A stretch of DNA of 64,000 bases from Paracoccaceae bacterium (GCA_028285485.1 JANQPC010000065.1:1-64000); one strand, 5' to 3'. Shown: positions 1 through 11,692, counted from the stretch's first letter. Notes: generated by a model from the letters alone, not told the origin. Numbers and translations are program-made.

Positions 1-20
1 GCCCTGAAAAGGGGGCAGGG

Positions 21-980
21 ATGAAGCTGGCGGAAACGGTCACGTTCGGGGGCTCGGCGCTTGATCGGGCGGGCGAGGTGCGGGGCGATGCGGCGGCGGT
101 TGCTGCACTTCTGGCGGCGCCGGAGGCGCGCGTGCTGCCGATCTGGCGTGGCAAGCCATGCTTTAACGCCGAACGCAGCGCGCTTGCCTGGCTTCGCGCC
201 GATCATCCCGTGATCGCAAAGGCCTCTGAAACGATCTTTCTGGGCCGCGATCAGGGGGCGGGCCGCTTTGCCGCCGATATCTCGGGCTGGGAGCCTGAGG
301 AGATGCCCGAAACGCTGGGCGCGTTCTTCGATCCGTCTTTCCAGACCCATCCCGCGCTGGGCGAGGCCCATGTTTTTGCCGAATTGCGCGGCGCGATGAC
401 CCTGATCTCGCCCCGGGATGCCGAACTTGCCGCAACCGCCCGGGCGGTTCTTTCGTGGCACAGCACGCATCCCTTCTGCGCCCGTTGCGGCGCGGCGTCC
501 AGCATGGCGATGGCGGGCTGGCAGAGGATCTGCCCGGCCTGCGGTGCGCATCACTTCCCACGCACCGATCCCGTGGTGATCATGCTCATCACCCACGGCA
601 ATGATGTGCTGGTGGGCCGGTCGCCGGGCTGGCCCGAGGCAATGTATTCGCTTCTTGCCGGTTTCGTGGAGCCCGGGGAAACGATCGAAGCCGCCGTGCG
701 GCGCGAAACGATGGAAGAGGCCAGCGTGCCCGTTGGGCCCGTGACCTACCTTGCCTCGCAACCCTGGCCCTTCCCGTCATCCCTGATGATCGGCTGCCAC
801 GGGCTGGCCACCGGACGCGAGATCACGCTTGATCCGGTGGAGCTGGATGATGCGCGCTGGGTCTCGCGGGAAGAGATGGCGGCGGTCTTCGCCGGAGAGC
901 GCGAGGATATGTGGCCTGCACGCCCCGGCTCGATCGCGAATTTCCTGCTGGGCCACTGGCTGGCCGATCGGCTGGAGTGA
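21..980 (+). CDS. nudC: NAD+ diphosphatase NudC (NADH pyrophosphatase / NAD-cap RNA decapping)
   Basis: A 319-residue Nudix hydrolase. The family splits NAD(H) into NMN(H) and AMP and removes NAD caps from RNA in the cytoplasm. A zinc ribbon is visible as C153-x2-C156 and C171-x2-C174. It is followed by a Nudix box near residues 214-236 (GFVEPGE ... RRETMEEA) and then SQPWPFPSS, which is diagnostic for NudC among Nudix proteins. The N-terminal third is the variable NudC N-domain. The ATG follows a GGGGGCAGGG purine run that serves as ribosome binding site. The SRPBCC gene starts 10 bases downstream on the same strand, so co-transcription is likely. The family call is secure; the main cellular substrate is not visible. 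Confidence 0.93.
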   Translation: MKLAETVTFGGSALDRAGEVRGDAAAVAALLAAPEARVLPIWRGKPCFNAERSALAWLRADHPVIAKASETIFLGRDQGAGRFAADISGWEPEEMPETLGAFFDPSFQTHPALGEAHVFAELRGAMTLISPRDAELAATARAVLSWHSTHPFCARCGAASSMAMAGWQRICPACGAHHFPRTDPVVIMLITHGNDVLVGRSPGWPEAMYSLLAGFVEPGETIEAAVRRETMEEASVPVGPVTYLASQPWPFPSSLMIGCHGLATGREITLDPVELDDARWVSREEMAAVFAGEREDMWPARPGSIANFLLGHWLADRLE

Positions 981-990
981 GGGCGGCGCG

Positions 991-1452
991 ATGAAGTTCT
1001 CCTGCCAGGAAGATATCGATGCGCCGCTAGAGGCGGCCTTTGCCGCGGTGGCCGATCTCGATTACATCGAACGTCAGCTTCTACGCCGCGGCATCGAGAT
1101 CATGCGCACCGATGCGCTCGTTGAGCCGGGACCGGGCATGGGCTGGGCGGGGGACCTTTCCTGGCGCGGCCAGATCTTTCCGGTCACAGCGCAGGTGGCG
1201 GATTGGGCGCCGCCGGATATGGCCCAGATGTCCGCCCTGTCCGGCAGCCTCAGCGCAGAGCTCCAGGCCCGTTTCACGGCGCCCTCGCGCGGCTCCACCC
1301 GCACCCGCATCGGCCTGACGATCACCGCATCGGGGTTTCGCGACAGGATGCTGCTGCAAACCCTGAAACTCGCCAAACCGCGGCTTGACCGCCAGTTTTC
1401 GCAGATCGTCTCAACCTATATCCGCGATGCCGGGCGCCGGGCCGCGGCCTAG
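991..1452 (+). CDS. SRPBCC-fold (START/polyketide cyclase-like) protein
   Basis: A 153-residue cytosolic protein. The start FSCQEDIDAPLEAAFAAVADLDYIE is typical of the first strand and helix of the SRPBCC ligand-binding fold, and a basic C-terminal helix follows. It has no signal peptide or membrane segment. The ATG at 991 is chosen over an earlier in-frame start that would overlap nudC by about 150 bases. The stop is embedded in the palindrome CTAG shared with the stop of the convergent pheA. The ligand and cellular role cannot be read from the sequence. Confidence 0.75.
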   Translation: MKFSCQEDIDAPLEAAFAAVADLDYIERQLLRRGIEIMRTDALVEPGPGMGWAGDLSWRGQIFPVTAQVADWAPPDMAQMSALSGSLSAELQARFTAPSRGSTRTRIGLTITASGFRDRMLLQTLKLAKPRLDRQFSQIVSTYIRDAGRRAAA

Positions 1453-2282
1453 GGCCGGTTCGGATCGGAAGGGTAGACGCCCAGCACCTTCATCTCGGAT
1501 GTGAAATAGGCCAGTTCCTCAAGCGCGAGTTGCACGTTGCGATCTTCGGGATGGCCCTCGATATCGGCGTAGAACTGGGTGGCGGAAAACGAGCCATCCA
1601 CCATGTAGCTTTCAAGCTTCGTCATGTTCACTCCGTTCGTGGCGAACCCGCCCATGGCCTTGTAGAGCGCGGCAGGGATGTTGCGCACGCGGAAGACGAA
1701 GGAGGTGAGCATCTTTGCCCCACCGCGCCGCGAATGATCGGGGGTGCGCGACATCACGAGAAACCGGGTGGTGTTCTTGTCGTGATCCTCGATGTTGCGG
1801 GCGGCGATCTCGAGCCCGTAGATTTCGCCCGCCAGTTCGCTGGCAAGCGCTGCCTGCGTGGGATCGCCGGCCTCGGCCACCGTGCGGGCAGACCCCGCCG
1901 TATCGGCGCCAGTGATGCGGTGAATGCCATGGGCCGTCAGAAATTCACGGCACTGGCCCAGAAGCATCGTGTGGCTCATCGCCGTTTTCACGGCCGCGAG
2001 CGCGGTGCCGGGAAGCACAAGCAGGTTGATATTCACCCGCACAAAGGCCTCGCCCACGATATGCAGCCCGCTTTCGGGCAGCAGATGGTGAATGTCGGCC
2101 ACGCGCCCGTAGGTGGAATTTTCCACCGGCAGCATGGCCAGCTCCGCCCGCCCGCTGCGCACTTCTTCGATCACATCCTCGAAGGTGCGGCAGGCGGTGG
2201 CTTCAAGATCGGGGTGGGTTTGGCGGCAGGCCTGGTGCGAATAGGCGCCAGGCTCCCCCTGAAAGGCGATTTTCTGTTTCAT
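1449..2282 (-). CDS. pheA: prephenate dehydratase
   Basis: A 277-residue monofunctional prephenate dehydratase, converting prephenate to phenylpyruvate in phenylalanine synthesis. It begins MKQKIAFQGEPGAYSHQA, the usual start of the PDT domain. The catalytic TRF motif appears as DHDKNTTRFLV, followed by a C-terminal ACT domain (TSFVFRVRNIPAALYKAM). There is no fused chorismate mutase. The classical ESRP effector motif of the ACT domain reads ESYM here, a form I recall from alphaproteobacterial PheA, so phenylalanine feedback may differ from enteric enzymes. The ATG at 2282 gives the conserved N-terminus; a longer frame to 2363 is ignored. It diverges from the cytochrome c gene. Confidence 0.93.
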   Translation of the reverse strand: MKQKIAFQGEPGAYSHQACRQTHPDLEATACRTFEDVIEEVRSGRAELAMLPVENSTYGRVADIHHLLPESGLHIVGEAFVRVNINLLVLPGTALAAVKTAMSHTMLLGQCREFLTAHGIHRITGADTAGSARTVAEAGDPTQAALASELAGEIYGLEIAARNIEDHDKNTTRFLVMSRTPDHSRRGGAKMLTSFVFRVRNIPAALYKAMGGFATNGVNMTKLESYMVDGSFSATQFYADIEGHPEDRNVQLALEELAYFTSEMKVLGVYPSDPNRP

Positions 2283-2412
2283 TCCGGGCCTCGAAGCGGG
2301 ATGCGCAAGGGCGTTTGGTCGCGCCTGATATCCCTTGAAACCCCGGAGGTGAAGCCGATACATACGCGGCTGATTGCGGCGTGCTGGCGCCGGCCCGAAG
2401 ACAGGACTTGAG

Positions 2413-2928
2413 ATGTTCGATACGATGACCCTGACAAAAGCCGTGGGCGCGATCTGCGCAGCATGGCTGGTGCTGCTGCTGGGAAGTTGGGCGGGCGAAG
2501 TTCTGTTCCATGTCGGCGGCCACGGGAAACACGCCGAACAGGCCTACACGATCGATACCGGGGGCGACGGTGACGCGCCTGCCGAAGAGGTGGAAGAAGT
2601 TGATTTCGCCACCGTCTTTGCCTCTGCCAGTGCGGCGGATGGTGAAGGGCTCTGGCGCGGCTGCCGCTCCTGCCACGCGCTTGAGGCCGGGCAGAACGGC
2701 ACCGGGCCTTACCTGCATGGCGTTGTGGGCCGGGCCAAGGCAACGGCGCAGGGCTACGATTATTCCGATGCCATGGCCTCTCAGGAAGGCGATTGGTCGC
2801 CCGAGAACCTGCAGGCGTTCCTGGAGAACCCGCGCGAATACACGCCGGGCACCAAGATGGCCTATAACGGGATGCGCGATATCGAGGATCGCGCGAACCT
2901 GATCGCCTATCTCGCCACGTTCAACTGA
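2413..2928 (+). CDS. membrane-anchored class I cytochrome c (CycM / c552 type)
   Basis: A 171-residue protein with an uncleaved N-terminal membrane helix (about residues 8-30), then an acidic, proline-poor linker and one periplasmic c-type heme domain. The heme site is CRSCH, and the distal methionine ligand lies in PGTKMAYNG. This is the architecture of Paracoccus CycM (c552) and the Rhodobacter cytochrome cy, which carry electrons from the bc1 complex to terminal oxidases. The ATG at 2413 follows a short GAG-type site and starts directly before the hydrophobic helix. In this genome it could feed the cbb3 oxidase encoded at 22-25 kb; that link is inference. Confidence 0.88.
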   Translation: MFDTMTLTKAVGAICAAWLVLLLGSWAGEVLFHVGGHGKHAEQAYTIDTGGDGDAPAEEVEEVDFATVFASASAADGEGLWRGCRSCHALEAGQNGTGPYLHGVVGRAKATAQGYDYSDAMASQEGDWSPENLQAFLENPREYTPGTKMAYNGMRDIEDRANLIAYLATFN

Positions 2929-3097
2929 TTGTCAGAGGGGCCGCGCGCGCCCCAAGGCCCGTCCTGTGGGGGGATTTCGCCCACACACGCCTGCCTCACC
3001 GAAACTTCAACCAATATCGCCTTGCACAGTCGACTTCCCCGTCATTAGCCTAATTTAAGGCAGATGATGCGCATTTATGTGCTGGATGGAGGTTTCA

Positions 3098-5020
3098 ATG
3101 CAGCGTGATCCCCGTGCAAAGGTAAAGGCCGCCGTGGCAAGCGAAGCACGCGGTGCGGGGATGCGCTGGGCCGGATTGGCGGCGGGCACCATCGCCGCGC
3201 TTCTGGCGTGGGGCGAGGCGCGCGGCGAAGAAGGGGTGATCGTTTCGCATGGCTACTCAAATTTCGGAGAGCTCAAGTACCCCGCAGACTATCCGCACTT
3301 TGCCTACGTAAACCCCGATGCGCCCAAGGGCGGCGAGATCAGTCTGCATTCCATCGGCAATTTTGATAGCTTCAATGGCTTTGCGCGCGTTGGCGTGCCC
3401 GCGGCCGGAACGAACCTTCTTTACGAAGACGTCATGATTGCAGCCGCCGATGACCCGTATGGCCTTTACTGCAACCTCTGCACCACCATCGAATATCCAG
3501 AAAGCCTTGACTGGGTGATCGTAAACCTGCGCGAGAACATTACCTTCTCCGACGGCTCGCCGATGATGGCGGAGGATCTGAAGTTCACCGTCGATCTCTT
3601 TCTGGAACAGGGGATCGTGGAGTTCCGCACGGTGGTGGAGGGGTATTTCGAAAGTGTCGAGGTGCTTGACCCCTACCGCGTGCGCTTCTCCTTCAACGAG
3701 GAAGCCCCGAAGCGAGATCGAGTGGCATTCGTCGGGCTCTGGAACCCGTTCTCAAAGGCGTGGTTCGAGGAAACGGGCACGCGGCTTGATGAATCCATCA
3801 GCGAGCCCTTCATGAGCACCGGGCCATACGTGGTGAAGGAAGCCGATTTCGGGCGCCGCGTTGTATATGAACGCAATCCCAACTGGTGGGGCGCCGATCT
3901 GCCGATCAATCGCGGGCGCTTCAACTTCGATCAGATCCGCTACGAATACTTCGCCGATGTCGGCGCGGCGTTCGAGGCGTTCAAGGCGGGCGAGTACACC
4001 TACCGAACCGAGAATACCTCGCGCATCTGGGCCACGGGATACGATTTCCCCGCCCTGGATCGCGGATGGGTTCAGAAGGCCACACTGCCTGATGGCAATA
4101 TTACCTCGGCCCAGGGGTTCATCTTCAACCTGCGGCGCGAGAAATGGCAGGATCCGCGCACCCGCGATGCGGTACGGATGCTCTTTAATTTTGAATGGAC
4201 GAATGAGGCCCTCTTTTACGGCCTCTATCAGCGCCCGGCCTCGTTCTGGGGCGGGTCTGACCTGGCCGCCGAGGGCGTGCCGGGCGCCGATGAGGCGGCG
4301 ATCCTTCAGCCGCTGGTGGACGAGGGGCTCCTCGATGCCGCCATCCTCGAAAACGCAGCCGTTTTGCCGCCCGAAAACGATGCCGCGCGCAACCTTCCCC
4401 AGCGTTCGGTGCTGCGGCGTGCGGCCGGGTTGCTTGAGGAAGCGGGCTGGGTGCCGGGGGATGACGGGCTTCTGCGCAACGCGGCGGGCGAAACCCTCGG
4501 GCTTGAGATCATTCAGTTCAACCCGGCCTTCGACCGGCTGATCAACCCGTTTGTTGAAAACCTGCGTCAGGTCGGGATCGATGCGAAGCTCGATCGCGTG
4601 GATAATGCGCAATACATCCAGCGGCGCCGGGATGCCGACTGGGATCTGACGAACCACTCCCCCGGCCAGGGCTTTGAGCCAAGCACCGGGCTGCGGCAAT
4701 GGTTTGCCAGCGAAACCGCGGAAGACAGTTCTCGCAACCTCATGGCGCTGCAGGATCCCGCGATTGACCGTTTGATCGACGCGGTGATTGCGGCGGAAAC
4801 GCTGGATGATCTTCGCCCGCGGGTTCGGGCGCTTGATCGGGTTCTGCGCGCGCATGGGTTCTGGCTGTCGCAATGGGCCAACCAGGAACACTGGGTGGCG
4901 TACTGGGATATGTACCGCTACCCCGAGGAACTTCCGCCGCTTGCGCTCGGCACGCTGGATTTCTGGTGGTATGATGCCGAAAAGGCAGACGCGCTGCGGG
5001 AAGCGGGCGCGATAAACTAG
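3098..5020 (+). CDS. yejA: extracellular solute-binding protein, family 5 (YejA-like peptide importer)
   Basis: A 640-residue periplasmic binding protein of the oligopeptide/microcin C class. An N-terminal basic stretch and hydrophobic segment (around MRWAGLAAGTIAALLAWG) form the signal. The mature part starts GVIVSHGYSNFGELKYP, characteristic of the YejA subgroup, and contains the family-5 motif region GSPMMAEDLKFTVD. The ATG at 3098 is preceded by GGAGG at good spacing, so it is preferred over the in-frame start at 3077. It heads a four-gene run (yejA, yejB, yejE, yejF) with short gaps or overlaps. Expected substrates are short peptides; the exact ligand is unknown. Confidence 0.88.
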   Translation: MQRDPRAKVKAAVASEARGAGMRWAGLAAGTIAALLAWGEARGEEGVIVSHGYSNFGELKYPADYPHFAYVNPDAPKGGEISLHSIGNFDSFNGFARVGVPAAGTNLLYEDVMIAAADDPYGLYCNLCTTIEYPESLDWVIVNLRENITFSDGSPMMAEDLKFTVDLFLEQGIVEFRTVVEGYFESVEVLDPYRVRFSFNEEAPKRDRVAFVGLWNPFSKAWFEETGTRLDESISEPFMSTGPYVVKEADFGRRVVYERNPNWWGADLPINRGRFNFDQIRYEYFADVGAAFEAFKAGEYTYRTENTSRIWATGYDFPALDRGWVQKATLPDGNITSAQGFIFNLRREKWQDPRTRDAVRMLFNFEWTNEALFYGLYQRPASFWGGSDLAAEGVPGADEAAILQPLVDEGLLDAAILENAAVLPPENDAARNLPQRSVLRRAAGLLEEAGWVPGDDGLLRNAAGETLGLEIIQFNPAFDRLINPFVENLRQVGIDAKLDRVDNAQYIQRRRDADWDLTNHSPGQGFEPSTGLRQWFASETAEDSSRNLMALQDPAIDRLIDAVIAAETLDDLRPRVRALDRVLRAHGFWLSQWANQEHWVAYWDMYRYPEELPPLALGTLDFWWYDAEKADALREAGAIN

Positions 5021-5044
5021 AGGCAACGGGCGGAAAGCGGCTGC

Positions 5045-6124
5045 ATGGGCGCCTATATTCTCAGACGCTTGCTCCTCGTGATCCCCACGCTTCTGGGGAT
5101 CATGATCATCAACTTCACGCTTACCCAATTCGTGCCCGGCGGGCCGATCGAACAGATCATCGCGCAGCTCGAAGGCGGCGGCGATGTGTTCGAGGGCATC
5201 TCAGGCGGCGGCAGCGAAACGCTCGATGCCGGCAGCGATGACAATTACGTGGGCGCGCGGGGCCTGCCGCAGGAGTTCATCGATCAGCTCGAACGCGAGT
5301 TCGGGTTCGATAAACCGCCGCTGGAGCGCTTCCTCAACATGATGTGGAACTACGTGCGCTTCGATTTCGGTGAGAGCTACTTCCGCTCCATCAGCGTGAT
5401 GGATCTGGTGATCGAGAAGATGCCCGTTTCGATCACACTTGGCCTCTGGTCGACCCTCATTGCCTACCTCGTTTCGATCCCGCTTGGCATCCGCAAGGCG
5501 GTGCGGGATGGCACGCCGTTTGATACCTGGACATCGGGCGCGATCATCGTGGCCTACGCGATCCCGGGGTTTCTTTTCGCGATCCTGCTTCTGGTGCTCT
5601 TCGCGGGCGGATCGTATTTTCAATGGTTCCCGCTTCGGGGCCTGACCTCGGATAACTGGGAGGATCTTTCGCTTCTGGGCAAGATCGGGGATTACTTTTG
5701 GCACATCACGCTGCCCGTGCTGGCCTCCACGATTTCGGCCTTCGCCACGCTGACGCTTCTGACGAAGAACTCCTTCCTCGATGAGATCAAGAAGCAATAC
5801 GTGATCACGGCGAAGGCAAAGGGCCTTTCCGAATCCCGGGTGCTTTATGGCCATGTCTTCCGCAACGCGATGCTGATCGTGATCGCGGGCTTTCCGGCGG
5901 TGTTCATCGGCGTGTTCTTCGGCGGCTCGCTGATTATCGAGACGATCTTCTCGCTCGACGGGCTTGGGCGGCTGGGTTTTGAGGCTGCGGTGGCGCGCGA
6001 CTATCCGGTGATCTTCGGCACGCTCTTCTTCTTCGGGCTCGTGGGCCTTGTCGTCGGTATCCTTTCCGATCTGATGTACGTCTTCGTTGATCCCCGGATC
6101 GATTTCGAGACGCGGGAGACCTGA
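5045..6124 (+). CDS. yejB: peptide ABC transporter permease (YejB-like)
   Basis: A 359-residue inner-membrane permease. The N-terminus [23 protein letters not shown] is the hallmark first helix of DppB/YejB permeases. An acidic periplasmic loop follows (residues about 45-75), then the binding-protein-dependent transport domain with the EAA-type loop in the region [19 protein letters not shown]. It pairs with the next gene to form the membrane channel of the Yej importer. It lies 24 bases after yejA and 1 base before yejE, so it sits in the same transcript. The length matches the YejB family. Confidence 0.9.
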   Translation: MGAYILRRLLLVIPTLLGIMIINFTLTQFVPGGPIEQIIAQLEGGGDVFEGISGGGSETLDAGSDDNYVGARGLPQEFIDQLEREFGFDKPPLERFLNMMWNYVRFDFGESYFRSISVMDLVIEKMPVSITLGLWSTLIAYLVSIPLGIRKAVRDGTPFDTWTSGAIIVAYAIPGFLFAILLLVLFAGGSYFQWFPLRGLTSDNWEDLSLLGKIGDYFWHITLPVLASTISAFATLTLLTKNSFLDEIKKQYVITAKAKGLSESRVLYGHVFRNAMLIVIAGFPAVFIGVFFGGSLIIETIFSLDGLGRLGFEAAVARDYPVIFGTLFFFGLVGLVVGILSDLMYVFVDPRIDFETRET

Positions 6125-6125
6125 T

Positions 6126-7306
6126 ATGGCCATCGCCGAACCGATCCCGCCCACCGAACCGGAAGAGACCGGCATTGCCGTTCCGCCCCGGCGCAAGGGG
6201 TGGTTCCGGCTTTCGCCCCTGAACCAGCGCCGCTGGCGGAACTTCACCAAGAACCGGCGCGCTTATTGGAGCATGTGGATCTTCGGCATCCTTTTCGGGC
6301 TGTCGCTCTTTGCGGAGTTTCTGGCGAACGACAAGCCGATCTTCGTGCGCTACCAGGGCGAGCTTTTCATGCCGCTCTACAACTTTTACCCCGAAACGGC
6401 CTTCGGCGGCGATTTCCGGACCGAGGCTGTGTATTCCGACATCGAGGTGCAATGCCTTATCATCTCGGGCGGGTTGGACACCTGCTTCGATGATCCCGAA
6501 GGTATCATCGCCGATGCCGAAGACGGGGTGGTGGATGGCACGGATATCGAGAAGGGCTGGCTGCTTTGGCCGCCGATCCCCTACAGCTACAACACGATCA
6601 ACGATATCGATGGAGCTGCACCCTCGGCCCCCGATGACAAGCACATTCTGGGAACAGACGATACCGCGCGCGATGTTCTGGCCCGCGTGATTTACGGGTT
6701 CCGATTATCCATCGTGTTCACCATCATCGTCACCGCGGTGGCCTCGCTTATCGGCGTGATCGCCGGGGCGGTGCAGGGCTACTTCGGCGGCTGGCTCGAT
6801 CTGATCTTTCAGCGGATCATCGAGATCTGGGTTTCAACGCCCTCGCTTTACATCATCATCATCATGTTCGCGATCCTGGGGCGAAGTTTCTGGCTTCTTG
6901 TATTTCTCACCGCGCTCTTCGGCTGGCCAGCGCTGGTGGGCGTGGTGCGCGCCGAGTTCCTGCGCGCGCGCAACTTCGAATATGTGCGCGCGGCCCGGGC
7001 GCTTGGCGTTTCGAACTGGACGATCATGTTCCGCCACATGCTGCCGAACGCCATGGTGGCCACGCTCACGATGCTGCCTTTCATCATCACCGGCACGATC
7101 GCGACGCTGGCTTCCCTTGATTTCCTGGGCTTCGGCCTGCCGTCTTCGGCGCCCTCGCTGGGCGAGATGACGTTGCAGGCGAAGAACAACCTTCAGGCGC
7201 CCTGGCTTGCCTTCACCGCCTTCTTCACCTTCGCGATCATGCTCTCGCTTTTGGTGTTCATCTTCGAGGGCATCCGCGATGCCTTCGACCCACGAAAGAC
7301 GTTCCA

Positions 7307-7310
<4 letters not shown>
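6126..7310 (+). CDS. yejE: peptide ABC transporter permease (YejE-like)
   Basis: A 394-residue permease, the second channel subunit of the Yej system. It has a proline-rich cytoplasmic N-terminus, then LSPLNQRRWRNFTKNRRAYWS, typical of YejE/DppC N-termini. A large periplasmic insertion lies around residues 75-170, and a C-terminal transport domain carries the coupling loop in RAARALGVSNWTIMFRHMLPNA. The start at 6126 follows the yejB stop by one base; an upstream in-frame start inside yejB is rejected. The stop overlaps the GTG of yejF (GTGA), indicating translational coupling to the ATPase, which is frameshifted. Confidence 0.9.
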
Positions 7311-8916
<1,606 letters not shown>

Positions 8917-8919
8917 GCG

Positions 8920-10356
8920 CTAGCTGGGCCCGATCATTGCGCAATCCACGTTGCGGGCGGAAAGGCGGCGGCACGCCAGATCGGCCTCCTCGGCGCTGAG
9001 CCCCATGAAGTTGGCCTCAAACCCGTCAGACCGCTGCACGACTTTGCGTAAAGCCTCGTCGAGCGTTCCAAGCTCCAAAAGCGCGGTTTGCAGGAGGATG
9101 CGTTCGGCCTGGTGGCGGGAGCCGTAGCGGCCCACCGTGATGCCGAAATGGCGCCCGCCGGAGGTTGAGAGCCGGGTGACAACCTCGGCCTCCGTTTCCG
9201 CCGTTCTGGCCACGGCCTCCGGTGCTGCAAGCGCGGCCAGTTCAGTGGCCCGTTCGGGGCGCGGGGCGGGTGCGATCGTGGGCACGAGCGGCGCCGCCGT
9301 CTGCGCAAGATCGATCACCGGGGCCACGCTATCGGCCTCAAGATCGATCAGGGCGAGCGTTTCGGTAATGCCTTCCTGCATTGCCACGAGCGTGTCGCCA
9401 TCAGGCTCGGAACCGGGCCGCGCGAAGGGCCGGATGCTCTTGGCGACGGCAAGCTGGGTGCGGATCGTCTTGCCCGCCGCGCCGGGAACGCCTTCGGGGT
9501 TGTAGGGCGGGCGCTGGGGTTTGCGCACGGCAACCTGGCTTGGCGCGCGGCGGAAGCCCATATCCAGCAATTCGGCTACGCGGGCGTTGCGCGTGGCCGT
9601 CGAACGGCCCCCGAAAACCGTGGCGATAATGCGTTCCTGCCCCCGGCGGGCGGAGGCGACAAGGTTGAACCCGGCCGCGCGGGTATAGCCCGTCTTGATC
9701 CCGTCGGCGCCCTCATAGGCATTGAGCAGGCGACGATTGGTGTTGCGCACGGTGGCCATGCCCGCATCGGTCGAGCGGCGGGCAAAGATATTGTAGTAAT
9801 CGGGGTAGTCGAAAAACAGGTGGCGCCCCATCACCGTCATGTCCCGCGCGGTGGAAAGGTGCCCGTTTTCAGTAAGCCCATGGGCGTTTTTGAAGGTCGT
9901 GCGGCTCATCCCGAGCGCCTTGGCAGTGCGGTTCATCCGGCGCGCGAAGGCGGCTTCGGAACCCGAGACCGCCTCGGCGATCGCGGTGGCGGCATCGTTG
10001 GCCGATTTGATCGCCGCGGCGCGGATGAGATAGCGCAGCGCGATGCGTTGGCCGGGCTTGAGGCCAAGCTTCGATGGCGGTTCCGCCGCGGCCTTCTTCG
10101 AGATCCGCACCTTGGTATCGAGCGAAATCTCCCCGTTCTCCACCGCCTCGAAGGCGACATAGAGGGTCATCATCTTTGTGAGCGAGGCCGGGTGCAGGCG
10201 TGTATCGGCGTTGCGGGAATGAAGCACTTCGCCAGAACGCGCATCCATCACCATCGCGGCATAGGGCGCCGCTTGGGCGGCTTGGGGAAGAAGAAGGGTG
10301 AAACCGAAAAGAACGAGCGCGCAAACGCGCGTAAACTGACCCGATACGGATGCCAC
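8920..10356 (-). CDS. D-alanyl-D-alanine carboxypeptidase (class A PBP, S11) with C-terminal SPOR domain
   Basis: A 478-residue periplasmic peptidoglycan carboxypeptidase. A signal peptide ends near QAAQA-AP at residues 29-31. The three catalytic motifs of S11 enzymes are present: S58-L-T-K61, S118-A-N and K221-T-G. After the catalytic domain comes a proline/alanine-rich linker. The last 80 or so residues (GGRHFGITVGRYGSRHQAERILLQTAL) read as a SPOR domain, which binds denuded glycan at the septum. Its product trims pentapeptide stems. It converges on yejF with only 3 bases between stops and is transcribed from an AT-richer intergenic region shared with no close partner. DacA/DacC-like naming is possible, but the paralog cannot be assigned. 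Confidence 0.9.
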   Translation of the reverse strand: MASVSGQFTRVCALVLFGFTLLLPQAAQAAPYAAMVMDARSGEVLHSRNADTRLHPASLTKMMTLYVAFEAVENGEISLDTKVRISKKAAAEPPSKLGLKPGQRIALRYLIRAAAIKSANDAATAIAEAVSGSEAAFARRMNRTAKALGMSRTTFKNAHGLTENGHLSTARDMTVMGRHLFFDYPDYYNIFARRSTDAGMATVRNTNRRLLNAYEGADGIKTGYTRAAGFNLVASARRGQERIIATVFGGRSTATRNARVAELLDMGFRRAPSQVAVRKPQRPPYNPEGVPGAAGKTIRTQLAVAKSIRPFARPGSEPDGDTLVAMQEGITETLALIDLEADSVAPVIDLAQTAAPLVPTIAPAPRPERATELAALAAPEAVARTAETEAEVVTRLSTSGGRHFGITVGRYGSRHQAERILLQTALLELGTLDEALRKVVQRSDGFEANFMGLSAEEADLACRRLSARNVDCAMIGPS

Positions 10357-10530
10357 GATGCCTGCCTTTTTGCCTCTCGACCCGGGTCTGCGCCCGATGC
10401 CCTTAATTTTCGCTAACCTAACACGGCATTAACCACGCGAAAACAGCTTAAATTCAGCATCTTCTGGGGTTTTTCGGGGCATGCCTCTAGATTTGGCGGT
10501 TCCTCGCCGAACGCGCACAATATCGCCGAT

Positions 10531-11223
10531 CTAGAGAAGCTCTGCGATCAGCGCAGGCAGGGCGCCCAGATCGGGCAGTTCGCGGTAGCGGGCCTGGCCC
10601 TCGGGCGGCGCCTCGCGCTCCAGCTCCCAAGTCAGATCATGGGGCACGTAGACGCCCCAGGCGCCTGCTTCGATTGCCGGAACCACATCGGAGCGTATGG
10701 AATTGCCCACCATCATGGCCCGCTCGGGCGCGGGCGCGGTGCGGCCAAAGATCTCCGCATAGATCGCGGGCGTTTTGTGAGAGACGATCTCAACGCCATC
10801 GAACAGATCGCCCAGCCCCGACTGCGCAAGCTTGCGCTCCTGATCAAGCAGATCGCCCTTGGTGATCAGAAGGATCGTGTGATCGGCGGCAAGCGCCTCT
10901 ACGGCGACGCGCGCATGGGGCAAAAGCTCGATGGGATGCTGCAGCATCTCCTGCCCCGCCTCGATCAATTCGCGGATCACCGCGGCGGGCACGCGATCTT
11001 CAGTAACCTCGATCGCGGTTTCGATCATCGAAAGCACGAAGCCTTTGATCCCGAAGCCGTAGTGGCCGATATTGCGCCGTTCTGCCGCCAGCAGGCGCTC
11101 ATGCAGATGATCGGCTTCGGCATAATCCGATAGCAGCGCCGCGAAGCGATCCTGCGTGATGCGGAAGAACTGTTCGTTCTGCCAAAGCGTATCGTCGGCA
11201 TCGAAGCCTATGGTCTCTATCAC
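10531..11223 (-). CDS. HAD-superfamily hydrolase
   Basis: A 230-residue HAD phosphatase-like protein. Motif I is [12 protein letters not shown], with two catalytic aspartates. Motif II is the threonine in ILLITKGD. Motif III plus IV is the region from K149-like SHKT to [17 protein letters not shown]. An alpha-helical cap lies between motifs I and II. The substrate is unknown, though this form (YjjG-like) usually acts on nucleotides or small phosphorylated metabolites. It is divergent from clpS across about 120 bases that must hold both promoters. The start ATG yields [14 protein letters not shown], the usual N-terminus. Confidence 0.85.
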   Translation of the reverse strand: MIETIGFDADDTLWQNEQFFRITQDRFAALLSDYAEADHLHERLLAAERRNIGHYGFGIKGFVLSMIETAIEVTEDRVPAAVIRELIEAGQEMLQHPIELLPHARVAVEALAADHTILLITKGDLLDQERKLAQSGLGDLFDGVEIVSHKTPAIYAEIFGRTAPAPERAMMVGNSIRSDVVPAIEAGAWGVYVPHDLTWELEREAPPEGQARYRELPDLGALPALIAELL

Positions 11224-11346
11224 CCCAAGCCCCTTCGAATTTCGGTATCTCGGGCCTTTTCACATGAAATCCAGCGGTTATATTGTGCGTTCGACAGGTA
11301 CAAGACCGCGGTCCGGAACGCAGTGCAAACACCTAGCTGGAAGCTT

Positions 11347-11673
11347 ATGGCGGATCCCGAACCGCCCGAGGGCGGCGATGGCGACGCCGGCGTTTTGCTG
11401 GAAAGCAAAACCCGCACACAGCGGCCCCCGCTTTACAAGGTGCTTTTGCTGAATGACGATTTCACGCCGATGGAATTTGTGGTGCATGTGCTGGAGCGGT
11501 TCTTTGGCATGACCCATGCGCAATCCTTCGAACTGATGCTGACGGTGCATAAGAAGGGCGTGGCGGTCGTGGGCGTGTTCAGCCACGAGATTGCGGAAAC
11601 CAAGGTGAGCCAGGTGATGGATTTCGCGCGCCGCCACCAGCATCCGCTGCAATGCACGATGGAACGGGAATAG
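11347..11673 (+). CDS. clpS: ATP-dependent Clp protease adaptor ClpS
   Basis: A 108-residue adaptor that delivers N-degron substrates to ClpAP. A flexible N-terminal 25 residues precede the conserved core [27 protein letters not shown], which includes the N-end pocket residues of the NDD-TPM motif. It ends [11 protein letters not shown], the family's usual C-terminus. The ATG at 11347 ([10 protein letters not shown]) is preferred to an upstream in-frame ATG because it gives the normal length. The methyltransferase gene follows 19 bases later on the same strand. clpA is not in the window. Confidence 0.93.
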   Translation: MADPEPPEGGDGDAGVLLESKTRTQRPPLYKVLLLNDDFTPMEFVVHVLERFFGMTHAQSFELMLTVHKKGVAVVGVFSHEIAETKVSQVMDFARRHQHPLQCTMERE

Positions 11674-11692
11674 GGCGTTCGCCCGGGCCCCC

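Noticed and set aside
1530-2411. Plus-strand frame opposite pheA
   Set aside because: Antisense shadow of pheA; no ribosome site or protein-like motifs.
2965-2985. TGTGGG/CCCACA hairpin after the cytochrome c gene as a terminator
   Set aside because: Short 6-bp stem with a 9-base loop and no T-run; too weak to claim.
10395-10440. CtrA-like TTAA-N7 sites upstream of the carboxypeptidase gene
   Set aside because: Only partial matches (TTAA-N7-TAAC); not better than chance in this AT-richer gap.
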